DNA of 64,000 nucleotides from Clarkia xantiana subsp. parviflora (taxonomy: Eukaryota > Streptophyta > Magnoliopsida > Myrtales > Onagraceae): contig JAPTYO010000017.1 in assembly GCA_036873135.1 (NCBI GenBank), positions 9,238,001-9,302,000 on the forward strand, given 5' to 3'. The notes beneath the pieces are model-generated. The model was given only the letters and a program-made list of their open reading frames with translations, searched no databases and was not told the DNA's origin. The position numbers were made by a program, and so were the translations under genes. Shown here in pieces: positions 44,646-55,178 of the stretch. Numbering within the stretch: position 1 is the first letter of the stretch; every line of letters starts with the position of its first letter.

Positions 44646-45962
44646 CGTAAACACCTAATTTTGGTCCGCGTGTGGCACGTTCAAAATGTCATATGTGACG
44701 CATTAAAAAATGAAGTATTTAAAAATGGAAGGTCGCGGAGTTTCTAAACATAGGACTGGCTTAAAATAGGATAGTGTATATGCATTAATTATTGTAAAAT
44801 ATTGTAAAATATGTGTATTTATGGTGAAATACATAAATATATATGTATATTTTCAGAATATTAAATGCATATATTTTTCAGATTTAATTTTCTCGTATAG
44901 GGGTCCTAGTTTAGCTATAAATAGGGTCCATTTACATGTAAAAAAGACACACCGTCAAGAATAATAACTCAGTTCTCAAAAATCGAGCAGAATTTTCTGT
45001 TAGTGTAATTTTTTTTCTTAATTCCAGCCATCCTCCCTGCAGTCAACCTGCTGCCAGAAGCCGCCCGACCACGCCCACCACGCCGGAGAAGAAGCCTCAC
45101 TTCGCCGCCTTCGCACTCCCTACACCGTGCATGGTCCGCCCGACTCCGGCTACGACCCTGCATCCAACCTTCACCAACCCACCTCGCTTCCTCTCTTCTC
45201 CTTCATTCTAATTCCAGCGTCGGCACTGCTCAAGCTGTCCTCGCCACTACGCTGCCGTCCGAGATCCGCGCCTCCCTTGCTTCGTCCGAAGGGCCACACC
45301 GGAGTCACCGCCCGGAACCAAACAACCCCGCCCCTATTGCCTGTGCCGTCCTCTGCCATGGCTGCTCCTGCCCTCTCCTGCAGGTAGTTTTTTTTTTATA
45401 TATCTTTTTTTATTTTATCTTATTTATTTATTAACTGATTTTCTGTTTTTATTTATTATTATTATATTAGAATAACTACGTTGATGTTAGTTTAGTCATA
45501 TACCAATAGTTCTAGTTTAATTACATGTTGCGACACCATCTATTTTATTATTTATATTTTTATACATGTTATATTAGTAGGCTTAATTTGACATAAATAG
45601 TTTAAATTTGAATAGTTTAGATTAATTAGATGATAAAAGTTAATTATGTATATTCACCATGTTAGTTTGTGTTGATTTAATTGTATATGATAATTGTTAA
45701 GATTATTATATTTTATTGTTGTGCATGCTCAAAATTGATTTTATATTTAATTAATAATGAAATTGGTAAATTAAGTGACTTGAGTACCGAAAGGGCGTAT
45801 TTAAAAATTATATTTTTAATTCGTAATAGAACCCCCGAACTTAAATTTCTAATCGTAGACCGATTTTATATCTAGGTGTTTAATTCGTTATTCTCTTAGG
45901 TAATTTAGGATTCTAGTTAGCCTTTTAATTAACTAGTGGCGACTCTATTAAAAATCCACATT
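44646..45962 (+). repeat. Rep-Z: LTR-like insertion in copia-4 integrase
   Basis: About 1.32 kb interrupts integrase between DMVRTTIS and WSDALLTATHV. It begins CGTAAACACCTAATTTTGG and ends near GTGGCGACTCTATT...CCACA. It contains a promoter-like GCTATAAATAGGG (about 44916), TTACATGTAAAAAAG, a C-rich stretch (45030-45390) and an AT-rich tail. Rep-Z2 at 10670-12225 shares this order. The start resembles TGTAAACACC-type gypsy LTRs, so a solo LTR is my best guess. No convincing target duplication was found. The 86-codon frame in the C-rich part has no known relatives. Confidence 0.55.
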
Positions 45963-48202
45963 TTTCAATCTCCTATTGGAGTGATGCGTTATTAACTGCC
46001 ACTCATGTAGTAAACCTTGTCCCAGCCAAAGCGGTAGACACAACGCCATATGAGCTGTGGCATGGAATAGAATTAGATCACACCAGACTGCGACCTTGGG
46101 GTTGCACAGCCTTTACACATATAACTGACAGCCATTTCGGCAAGTTGGGACCCAGAGGACTTAAGAGTATCTTTATAAGGTATACAGAGAACTCTAAGGG
46201 TTACATATTCGTGTTAGCTCAAGAAAATGGTGGCGTTGTTGAACATGAATCCAGAGACGTAACTTTCCTAGAGGACGAATTTTCGGCACTTGGATAGATT
46301 AAAACAAACAAAGTATTAATTGAACTGGAGTAGGACAACATTGATGATCAGGTACCACTTACTTCGAGTGGGAGATTTGAACCAGCAGCAATGAATGACA
46401 TGGTTATTGATAATGGAAACATTTTCAAAGTAATTCCAGTGGGAGGTCCAAACCTTACCACACAAGTCAGTGTTGCTGCAGAGACGAATCAAGTTGAACC
46501 TGATAATCATGTAGACGGACCGATACCGCAACCACCGATACTACCCATATTTCCAGTGGGAGTCATCCGACTAACTTGGTTCTAGGTCCTAGTGATCAAG
46601 GAATTTATCTCGGAGATAGGATCCCGAGACCAAGAGGTCGTCCAAGGAAGGTTGTAGGTGAAGGTTCAAGCACTACCCTTATTCCCAGTGGGAGTGATGC
46701 TCCGATAAGAAACATTGTTCCGAGTGGGAGTACCGTTTAGGGTCAAGATGGGATCAACGAACCTAGACGTAGTCAAAGGCATAGAACTTCTCCTAAGAAG
46801 TATCCCATCGAGAGAGGAGAAATCTTCACTTTAACATCTGTTGACGAACCAGTAACGGTTCAACAAGCGTTGGAAGGACCTCAAACGAAGGAATGGAGGA
46901 ATGCAATAGGGGAAGAGATCTCATCAATGAAAGCCAATTCGGTATGTTCTTTGGTTGATTTACATGCTGACCGCAGGGCCATAGGAGCAAAGTGGGTTCT
47001 CAAATTGAAACTCACTGCTTATGGAAAGGTCGAGCGATACAAAACTCGACTTGTTGCGAAAGGATATACCCAACTTCACGGAGTGGACTTTGACGTAACA
47101 TACTTACCCGCTGTGCGTTACACCACAGTCAGGGTCATTCTGGCCTTGGTGGCAAGTCTCGATCTCTAGCTGCACCAAATGGATGTTAAGACCGCATTCC
47201 TCCATGGAAACCTGGAGGAAGAGATCTACATGGAGCAACCAAAGGGTTTCATTACTCCTGGTAACGAACGTAAAGTTTATAAACTCCAAAGGTCTATCTA
47301 CGGTCTTAAATAGTCGTCTCTGTAATGGTACCGCAGATTCCACGAGGAAATCGTAGGAAACGGATTCGAGAATCTTCACGAGGATCCGTGCGTGTATTTA
47401 AAGACCTCTGGGTCCAAGTATGTCATCTTAACCTTATACGTGGACGACATACTCATTGGCACAAATGATGTGAGTTTTATGAACACGTCAAAGTCATGGG
47501 TGGCATCTGTATTTGAGATGAAAGAGATGGGAGAGGCCACGTACATCTTGGGCATTAAAATTGCTAGAGATCGGGCTACCCGGAAATTGTGTATGTCTCA
47601 AGAAGCTTATATCAACAAATTGTTGAAAAGATTCATATTACAGGTTGCCAAACCCATGGATACGCCGGTGGTGTTTGGGTGCGCACTGTCAAAACTTGAC
47701 GGCCCCAAGAACCTTGCAGAGCGTGAACAGATGAAGGTGCGGAGTATTGAAGCATGGTCGAAAGTTTGATGTACGCCATGCAATGCACCCGTCCGGATAT
47801 TACACCGTGGTCCTAGTAGCACGTTTACAATCAGATCATGGCTATCAAAATTTAAAGGTTGTAACACGAATTATTCATTATTTGAAAGTTACTACAGACT
47901 ACGCACTGTGCTATGAGGTGGGGAAGTTAGAATTGACCGGTTAAAGTGACGCCGAACATGGTGGCGATCCGGATGATCGTAAGTCCACCACAGGAGGAGT
48001 GTTTCTCCTTGCTAATGCCACCATTTCATGGACGAGCAAGAAGCAAACCTGTGTCGCGCTGTCCACGATAGTATCGGAATTCGTAGCCCTCTCCAAGAAC
48101 GCACAGGAAGCGGTCTGGCTGAAAAAGCTTCTTACTGCGCTGCTTGATGGTGACGTCGGAAGTAAACCTGTGAAGGTGTTTAGAAGTGACATGTATCTGT
48201 GA
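45963..48202 (+). pseudogene. copia-4 integrase C-part, spacer, RT and truncated RNase H
   Basis: Integrase end: WSDALLTATHVVNLVPAKAV, TPYELWHGIELDHTRLRPWG, LEDEFSALG then TAG. The Ser/Pro spacer follows. RT: AIGAKWVLKLKL, a TAG after VASLDL (Glu in relatives), [23 protein letters not shown] after RSIYGLK, then an open stretch with YVDDI (47437-47448), LGIKIARDRAT, and a frameshift near 47735. RNase H: DPDDRKSTTGGVFLL and NAQEAVWLKKLL, ending at PVKVF, where about 550 bp are missing compared with copia-3. Non-functional. Confidence 0.88.
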
Positions 48203-49052
48203 TAACATTTTGATATTAGAAAGTTATATTTTGTAAGCGAAAGAATTGCAACTGAGTTTATGATCAATCGACGTCATAATATTTTGATTACATCAATTTT
48301 TCGGTCTATAAACTAAGTCGTAGGAGGACGCAATCCTCTGCCAAAACTATGTCGAATGTGGGCCTTACCTTGTCACACAGGTACGTTCGTCTAGAGGTGG
48401 AGGGAGGCCTCTACTAAGAATGGCAGGCTAAGAATCAGGGGGATAAACCTGATTACGCTGAACGATCATCTACTGTCGAAGTAACTCGACATGATCTTCT
48501 TTTTGCAAATCGTGGTGATGAACTTTGTTCATCATTAATCCACATTCTAGGCTAGATGAGAATCTGCGATAGCATGATTTGACATGTCCCATTCCTTTGA
48601 ACTTAAACGTTCAGGTATTCTATCGATGCGTGCTTCATACTACGCGTGCCACGTCCGACCACGGTGTCACAACTTGGTTGTGCTAGGAAAGAATCCTCGT
48701 GATTCTGGCGGGCGCAAAATTCTTCAGCTCGAGCGTTTTATTGATCTCGGGCGTTTTATTGATCTCGGGAGCCTTATGAAGAGGCACCCAAAGTATCCTC
48801 ACGTACTCAGAACTCATATCTAAGGTCAGGCTCAATGTTCGCTTCCCGGCGTACGAGCGTAGTGCTTAACAAAAAGGCCCAGTGACCACGTCTTTGGAAA
48901 CCGGTTGGGTTTGACTAAGGGTATGAGCGATGGGGATGGTCAAGTTCACATGTAAGTCACCGACTCTTGTATTCATTAGGTTGCCACAAACCTGATATTA
49001 GTTGAAGGTTGTGAAAACTTGTACGGGTGCCTTGGAGAAGTGTTCCTATGAG
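48203..49052 (+). other. copia-4 3' UTR, left part
   Basis: Non-coding family sequence. It includes a 19-bp direct duplication around TTTTATTGATCTCGGG near 48736-48770. It stops at the Tat-X target duplication GAAAC (49053-49057). Confidence 0.78.
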
Positions 49053-49231
49053 GAAACTGGTGGATATACACCCAAGCTATCACTAACTGAGTCCGAGAAA
49101 TCTGCCGTAGCCAAATATATTTAGAAACTTAGAACACGAACACCCGGGACCCATTACATGGGCCCGGAAAATATCCCGAGTGGCAAAAAGCACTCGGGAA
49201 GACCCCGGGTGGAAAAACCACCCGGGGACAC

Positions 49232-49395
49232 CCGAGCAAGGTCTTGCCTTGCTAGGGGCCCCGAGCAAGGCCCACCTTGCTAGGGGCCCCGAGCAAGGCC
49301 CACCTTGCTAGGGGCCCCGAGCAAGACCCACCTTGCTCGGGGCCCCGAGCAAGGCCCACCTTGCTCGGGTACCCGAGCAAGGCCATAGGGGTACC
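49232..49395. repeat. 28-bp minisatellite in the Tat-X 5' LTR
   Basis: About five and a half copies of GAGCAAGGCCCACCTTGCTA plus GGGGCCCC run head to tail. AGCAAGG and CCTTGCT in each unit form an inverted pair. The 3' LTR has only a single related stretch near 58070-58100. Confidence 0.92.
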
Positions 49396-49634
49396 CTTCG
49401 GGTACCCCCATCCGTCCAGACGAGCCCCCCTCGTCCGGACCCCCACCCCCGGACGATATCTCGTCTGGGGCTTGCCTTTGGAAGGCCACACACCAACACT
49501 TAACCACATTGAATTTACCTACGGTCGAACCGAGGTCAAAGGTAACTTATTTACGGTCAAGGCCAACTTATATTACGAACCTGCCATAACCGAACCAGTG
49601 AACCACTAGAACCGGGGCGGTCCGATAGGAACTC

Positions 49635-49642
49635 TATAAATA
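49635..49642 (+). promoter_or_regulatory. TATA box in the Tat-X 5' LTR
   Basis: TATAAATA in the context ACTCTATAAATAGAGG fits a plant core promoter. It is conserved in the 3' LTR at 58340-58347. Confidence 0.75.
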
Positions 49643-50015
49643 GAGGTCTCTTCTCCTCATATGAGACCAATTTGGCTATCATTTATCCATGCTCTGCCTT
49701 CTCTCTACTTTATCTCTCTAAGATTCTATACTCACTTAAGCATCGGAGAGGGTACACCGAGCACCACCCCCCATTGGTCTCGGTATTGCCCCTTTTGCAA
49801 GTATCTCAAGGAGGAGGAAGAGCGGAGGTCCGAAGCAAGAAGGCATTTAGGATACCATGTGCGAATAATGGGCCGACCGGAAACCCCCTCCCCATCACCC
49901 ATTCGCAAGTATACAAGAAGAAGAAGCACACGAGGCGAGAATACTAGAAGGAGAAGCCCAGGAAGAAGAAGAGTAAGGAAGGAGAAGCCCACGACAGACA
50001 CTCGTGTGTAAACAC

Positions 50016-50030
50016 TGGCGTCATCTGCAG
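50016..50030 (+). other. Tat-X primer-binding site
   Basis: TGGCGTCATCTGCAG starts one base after the 5' LTR. It differs from Tat-G TGGCGCCGTCTGTGG at four positions, so the same kind of tRNA primer is likely. Confidence 0.65.
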
Positions 50031-50363
50031 ATTCGAGCAAAAATCACGTAGCCTACTACTTATGCCCGATGGCAATAAATAAGGGGGTCCAAGAGAACAA
50101 GGGGGCGACATAGTAAGGTACCTACCGGGGTCTCCAGGAGCCTAACATTCGGGGGCAACAACCCAAGGATGCTAAGCAACCGTCGTCCAATAGAGAACAA
50201 CACTCCGAGGATAACACTCCACCAAGCTCCAAGACACCACGGTCGGTAGTCAAGCAACAACTACCCTCCCCTCTCCCCTATTGAAAGACAAGCCCCTAGT
50301 GGGAGGCAACAATCAAATAGCCAAGAATAGGCCAGAAGGCTAAAAAGTGGCTACAACAAAATG

Positions 50364-50690
50364 TACCCATGGCAGCCCTTCCAGAGTATATCAGTGGGGG
50401 CAAGATAAGGAGGGAGCACAACAACCTCTCCACAAAGAGGAGCAACATCCTCACATCCCTTCAACAATGCACCCATGGCAGCTCTTCCAGAGTATACAAT
50501 AGGGGGAAAAATGAGGAGGGATTAGAACAATAACTTCTCCACAAGGAGGAGCAACATCCTCACATCCCTTCAAAAATGCACCCATGGCAGCTCTTCCAGA
50601 GTATACCAATATGAGGAAAAATGAGGAGGGATCAGAACAACAACCTCTCCACAAGGAGGAGCAACATCCTCACATCCCTTCATGAAGGCT
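50364..50690. repeat. about 110-bp tandem repeat in Tat-X, three copies
   Basis: Each copy contains ACCCATGGCAGCTCTTCCAG, then a GGGGG/GAGGAGGGA purine part, then CAACATCCTCACATCCCTTC. It lies between the primer site and the gag trace. Confidence 0.85.
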
Positions 50691-50889
50691 ATAACAACAC
50701 AAAGGAGGGAGAGATGAGCAATAACTCCATCCCCAGAAGAATATGGCATTCGTAAGAGCAACCACATACACCGGGGGGCAAGCATCACCATGGATGGCAG
50801 GGAGAATGCATGCATACATCACCTGACCCCCCCAAAACCCATTATGAACAAAGGGATAACCCCAAACAAGGAGGGTCACTACAACCAGC

Positions 50890-51150
50890 ATGGCTTATAT
50901 TCCCTACCTTGAGAAAATGCATTTCAAGGGGTTCCACTACGATATGCTTTTCCATGGAGAACAATATGGAGTGTCATCATATAGAGTCCCATCCTATAAT
51001 ATGCCTATGTACAGCAGTTACAACCACAACACGCTGCAAAAGCAGGAATACCACTACAACCCAACCTATAAGGCAAAAGCCTCCCTCTCCTCCTATCCAA
51101 CCTATGCTCAATCGCAAGGGTCATCAATGACTTCAACATTCAAAGGATAG
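50890..51150 (+). pseudogene. Tat-X gag trace (86 codons)
   Basis: An open frame starts MAYIPYLEKMHFKGFHYDML and is rich in Tyr, Ser and Asn. Tat-Y gag has AYIPSYLEKMANIHM at about 520-555. This shared stretch and the position after the primer site suggest a gag N-terminal remnant. No finger is found downstream. The protein role cannot be stated. Confidence 0.4.
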
Positions 51151-52499
51151 TGGATTCGCAAAACTAACTTTTTATACATGGAGAGTAGTCATATTAACCA
51201 AGATGCTAGGGATATCACCACTCCCACATCCGCCATATTAAATAGCCATATTGAAGAACCCTCTACAATGTCAGTCTATCACCCCGAAAGGAAGAACAAG
51301 TACTGTTGGGGAACAAATATTGGGAACTATGCAACCACCACGCCACGTGGAGGTATCACACCAACCGACGTCTAGTGCTTCCACGGGCATATAAGAGCAC
51401 ATAGACTCCTCTTGAAGAGAATAGGAATATCAAGGCTTAGCCCCGCAACGGAGACGCTTTTGCTTTTCCGCCCTTGAAAGAACACTGCCACCAATGGAGT
51501 AACACTTAGGTGGTGAGAAATTAACTCCCATCATCCCGCTAGAAAAAAGACGGTGCACTACAAACATTTCTTGAAGGAGGAAAAAAGGAACTTAATACTA
51601 CTAGAGCGGCTAGTGCACGTTCTCTCAATTTCCAAAGATCCATGAGAAGCACACACTACTTGACAAACAAGAGTGACGGTGTCGTCATTGAGGTGGCAAA
51701 ATGAGGAGACACTCCGAATAAAAATCTCCACTGTCATGAACCAATATTGGTAAAAGTCATCACGGGGGAAGCGATAAGGCCACAGTCAATCATTTAATGG
51801 CCATGCACAGCACAAGGATGGGGGCACCGCACCAAACCAACACCTACGAATATTCAATGGAACAAGCAGTGAAGATCAAAATTAAAAACTCCCCTAACCC
51901 CCTCGCCAATTCTGGAAGACTCTTATAAGAAAGGCATGCTCAAAGAGAACAAAAGAATAAGAAGACCAAGCAACTTGGGGGTCACCAAACAAACAAATGC
52001 TCGGCACCCAACCGAGAATTATGAAGATAAGCTTTAACAGGCTAAACAAGAGCAAACGGTGCAACTACCAAGCAACTAGGGAGGCACCATCTGATCTAGT
52101 GCTTGATAGTCCACCCGGAAATAGAAGACGACGCAAATATGTGGCATGACTCCTTCCAATGGAAACCACAAAGGAAGGATAAAACATAAGCCCACTACAA
52201 GGATTCACTCCTATATTGGAAGCAACAGTGACCGCCCTCATAAGGCGACACCCACAACTTATACCGACTAGGAGATACGGAAGGGCAGATATCAACCAAC
52301 ACTTCCAACGGAGAACATTTGAAGAAGCTCTACACCCGAAGAGAAAAGGGAAAATCCACTTCCATTATCCAATTTTCTATTACCAAAAGGAGATCTACGG
52401 ACTCCACTCAGACTTTCATTTCTATAAGAAATTACAATAGCACTAAATGAATCAAATGCTTTTCAGGGTACAAATGGAAAGAAGAAAGACACCATCACT
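51151..52499. other. Tat-X interior, no gene seen
   Basis: A- and C-rich sequence. At 51965-52010 it shares CAAGCAACTTGGGGG and AATGCTCGGCA with Tat-Y at 3220-3265, the point where Tat-Y protease sequence stops, hinting at a common deletion or junction. No reliable coding frame. Confidence 0.5.
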
Positions 52500-52910
52500 C
52501 ACAAAAAGAGGAGGCGTATCTACAACGCATGCAAAATTTGCAAGTAGCATTTTGCACCAGCACCAAATCTTGGAACTCCAAGCGGCGGAAAAACGCATTT
52601 GCAAGTAGCACCTTGCCAAAACGCTATCTCGAGCATAGAGTAAGCGGACTAAAACGTACCAAACCAAGCAAGTAACGTCTTGCCATAACGTCACATCTTG
52701 GAACTCCAAGCAACGGAAAACGCGCTAACTTTAGTAATTAGGATTGCGAGTCGCGTCTCGCCACAACGCTACCTCAAGGAATTGGGTATGCGGAATAAAA
52801 CGTATCAAATTAAGCAAGTAACGTCTTGCCTTAAACGCCACCTTGAGTCATCAAGTGGGCGGTAAAGTGCATAACGCAAGTAGCGTCTTGCAAACAACAC
52901 TATATCAAGG
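52500..52910. repeat. degenerate repeats with GCAAGTA-CGTCTTGCC in Tat-X
   Basis: Five or so diverged copies of 65-75 bp contain GCAAGTAGCGTCTTGC-like and CTTGGAACTCCAAGC words. The spacing is irregular. Confidence 0.6.
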
Positions 52911-52935
52911 CATCGATTAGTGGACGGACATCCTA

Positions 52936-53570
52936 CAACCGAAAAGGGACATAAGACCCACAGGGCCACCCTTACAACCGAAAATGGGAAGATCCAAAAG
53001 AACAACCCTGACAAATGATAAAGAGATCGACAACCTTTACATATGAACAGGGGAAGATCTATAAGGACAACCATTACAACCGAAAAGGGACATAAGGCCC
53101 ATAGGGACACCCTTCCAACCGAAAATGGGAAGATCCAAAAGGACAACCCTGACATATGATAAAGCGATCGACAACCTTTACATATGAATTGGGGAAGATC
53201 TATAAGGACAACCATTACAACCGAAAAGGGACATAAGACCTACAGGGCCACCCTTCCAACCAAAAATGGGAAGATCCAAAAGGACAACCCTGACTTATGA
53301 TAAAGCGATCGACAACCTTTACATATGAACAGGGGAAGATCTATAAGGACAACCATTACAACCGAAAAGGGACATAAGACCCATAGGGCCACCCTTCCAA
53401 CCTAAAAGGGGAGGATCCAAAAAGACAACTCTGAAACATGAAAAGGCGATCGACAACCCTTACATATGGAAAGACGAAGATCTACAAGGACAACCCTTAC
53501 AATCGAAAAGGGACATAAGACCCATAGGGCCACCCTTCCAACAGAAAAGGGATATTAGACCCACAGGGCT
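52936..53570. repeat. 141-bp tandem repeat in Tat-X, about 4.5 copies
   Basis: Starts of ACCGAAAAGGGACATAAG lie at about 52938, 53079, 53220, 53360 and 53502, a period of 141 bp. Each unit also carries GATCCAAAAGGACAACCCTG and GATCGACAACCTTTACATAT. Confidence 0.9.
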
Positions 53571-53644
53571 ACCCTTCCAACATGTTATGAGATATAAGTC
53601 CCCCAATCAAATGGCAACTCATCAAACAAGATATAGAGTGTAAG

Positions 53645-54075
53645 TACTCCAACAGGTGACTATCATGTCTATATATATCAAAAGAGGATACCATCCCCCC
53701 CTATATACTTCATCAAATGCCTATCATGTCCATATATAAAGGAGGATACTATCCCCCTATACATCATCAAATGGCTATCATGTCCATATATCAAAGGAGG
53801 ATACCATCCCCCTATACATCATCAAATGGCTATCATGTCCATATATAAAAGGAGGATACCATCCCCCTATACATCATCAAATGGCTATCATGTCCATAAA
53901 TCAAAGGAGGATACCATCCCCCTGTAAATCGTCAAATGGCTATCATGACCATATATCAAAGGAAGACACCATCCTCTCAATAAATCGTCAAATGGCTATC
54001 ATGTCCATATATCAAAGGAGGATACCATCTCCCTATACATCAACAAGAGCTATCACGTCCATATATCAGAAAGTT
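53645..54075. repeat. 55-60-bp tandem repeat in Tat-X, about seven copies
   Basis: The unit contains ATGGCTATCATGTCCATATA, TCAAAGGAGGATACCATCCC and CCTATACATCATCA. It directly follows the 141-bp array and precedes the end of the antisense remnant. Confidence 0.9.
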
Positions 54076-54199
54076 GTGCCCTAGCATTGCTTCTCAGCAC
54101 GGGTGCCAAAATCCTTGGAAGCTAGGAAATCCTAGACTCTAATAGCTTTACCATTATCTACATCAATGGCCTCGCCCCTCGCAACTCCAACAGCCTCAC

Positions 54200-55178
54200 C
54201 CTCGGCTAAACCGGATATCCTACCCTCTCCACGACCAGGATGAAGGGCGTCCTCCATCCTCACATGTGACATCAAATCATCAGCTGGAAGGCCAACCACC
54301 GGCGAATGAGGAGGAAGAAAGCCGAGACTTGCCTCTCTGAAAGGATGTCATCTTCAACACCGTCATTCTCCTGAAACAGGGAAGACCGATATTAAAGCCA
54401 ACATACAAGGCAAAGAAGTAAAATCACAAGTAAACTCGATGAATCGCATAACAAAGGAGAGACGGGGCGCGCCGTTTGAATCCTCGTAGCACATACCTCC
54501 CCCTCTGAGAAATGATGAAAGGAATCAAAGAAAGCCGTCGTGTTCCCAATATATATCAGTTTCAAGGCTTGCTTATCGGACATGGAGAGTTGGGAAAACG
54601 CGGGACGCGCATTCTTCACGAGAAGGGAGTCAAAAGACCAAGGAATATCACGACCTTCAAGGAAAAAGTAACACTTATCCCAATGACCAATACCATTTTC
54701 GAAGGCAAAGATGAACTGACGTTTGCTATTCCATTTAACATCACCCAATCCAGAGAACCCCTTATGAGACAACAAGGGGTACTAGATTGCTAAGAAAAAG
54801 AATCCTGACTCACCACGTGCTGGATACAATAGAAGCATCGGAAGAGACGAAGGGAGTAAGCCCAGAGTTGGTAGTGGCATAACCCTCTAACTCAGACCTA
54901 AGCACGGATAGCAGAGAGGGCAAGATCAAAAGGGAAAATTCAATAATGCTTGCAAAGCTTTCGAAGTTCGGCACAATAAGGGATGCGAAGCCCCGCCTTA
55001 ATCTGATAAATATACACCACTGCCATCCCATCCGGAGGCGGGGTAACGAAGCTGCCACTATAGCGATGCAGCATGACGAAGGGACCTCAAATAAGAACAC
55101 GGGGTCACAAAGAAAAGCCAGCTTATCCTCAATGATGGGCTGCAACTCAACCTTCGACTCCGAATCAGAATAAGACAT
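54200..55178 (-). pseudogene. Tat-X antisense accessory-gene remnant
   Basis: Coded opposite to the element. It starts at ATG 55178 (MSYSDSESKVELQPIIEDKL) and reads RLRRGFASLIVPNFESFASI before a stop near 54810; another frame (54793-54497) has WDKCYFFLEGRDIPWSFD and NARPAFSQLSMSD. This matches exon 2 of the Tat-G antisense gene (WKKNYFFIRNSSIPWPRW and HAPAFHTYSEED). A clean donor GAG-GTATGT at 54497/54496 and acceptor TTTCAG-GAG at 54370 mark an intron of 126 bp. The frame change shows decay. Function unknown. Confidence 0.6.

Larger units (their letters stand above)
49058..50014 (+). repeat. Tat-X 5' LTR
   Basis: The LTR is 957 bp, 136 bp longer than the 3' LTR because of a 28-bp minisatellite at 49232-49395 that the 3' copy lacks. 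The remainder aligns closely. Confidence 0.93.

Noticed and set aside
45127..45387. 86-codon frame in Rep-Z as a gene
   Set aside because: Low-complexity Pro/Ser/Arg composition in a C-rich stretch, also open on the other strand; no known domain.
44628..45969. TCAAT as target duplication of Rep-Z
   Set aside because: The words match, but sequence beside both copies still resembles integrase coding sequence, so the ends are not settled.
49252..49609. Several frames of 61-110 codons in the Tat-X 5' LTR
   Set aside because: They are generated by the 28-bp minisatellite, whose lack of stops is accidental.
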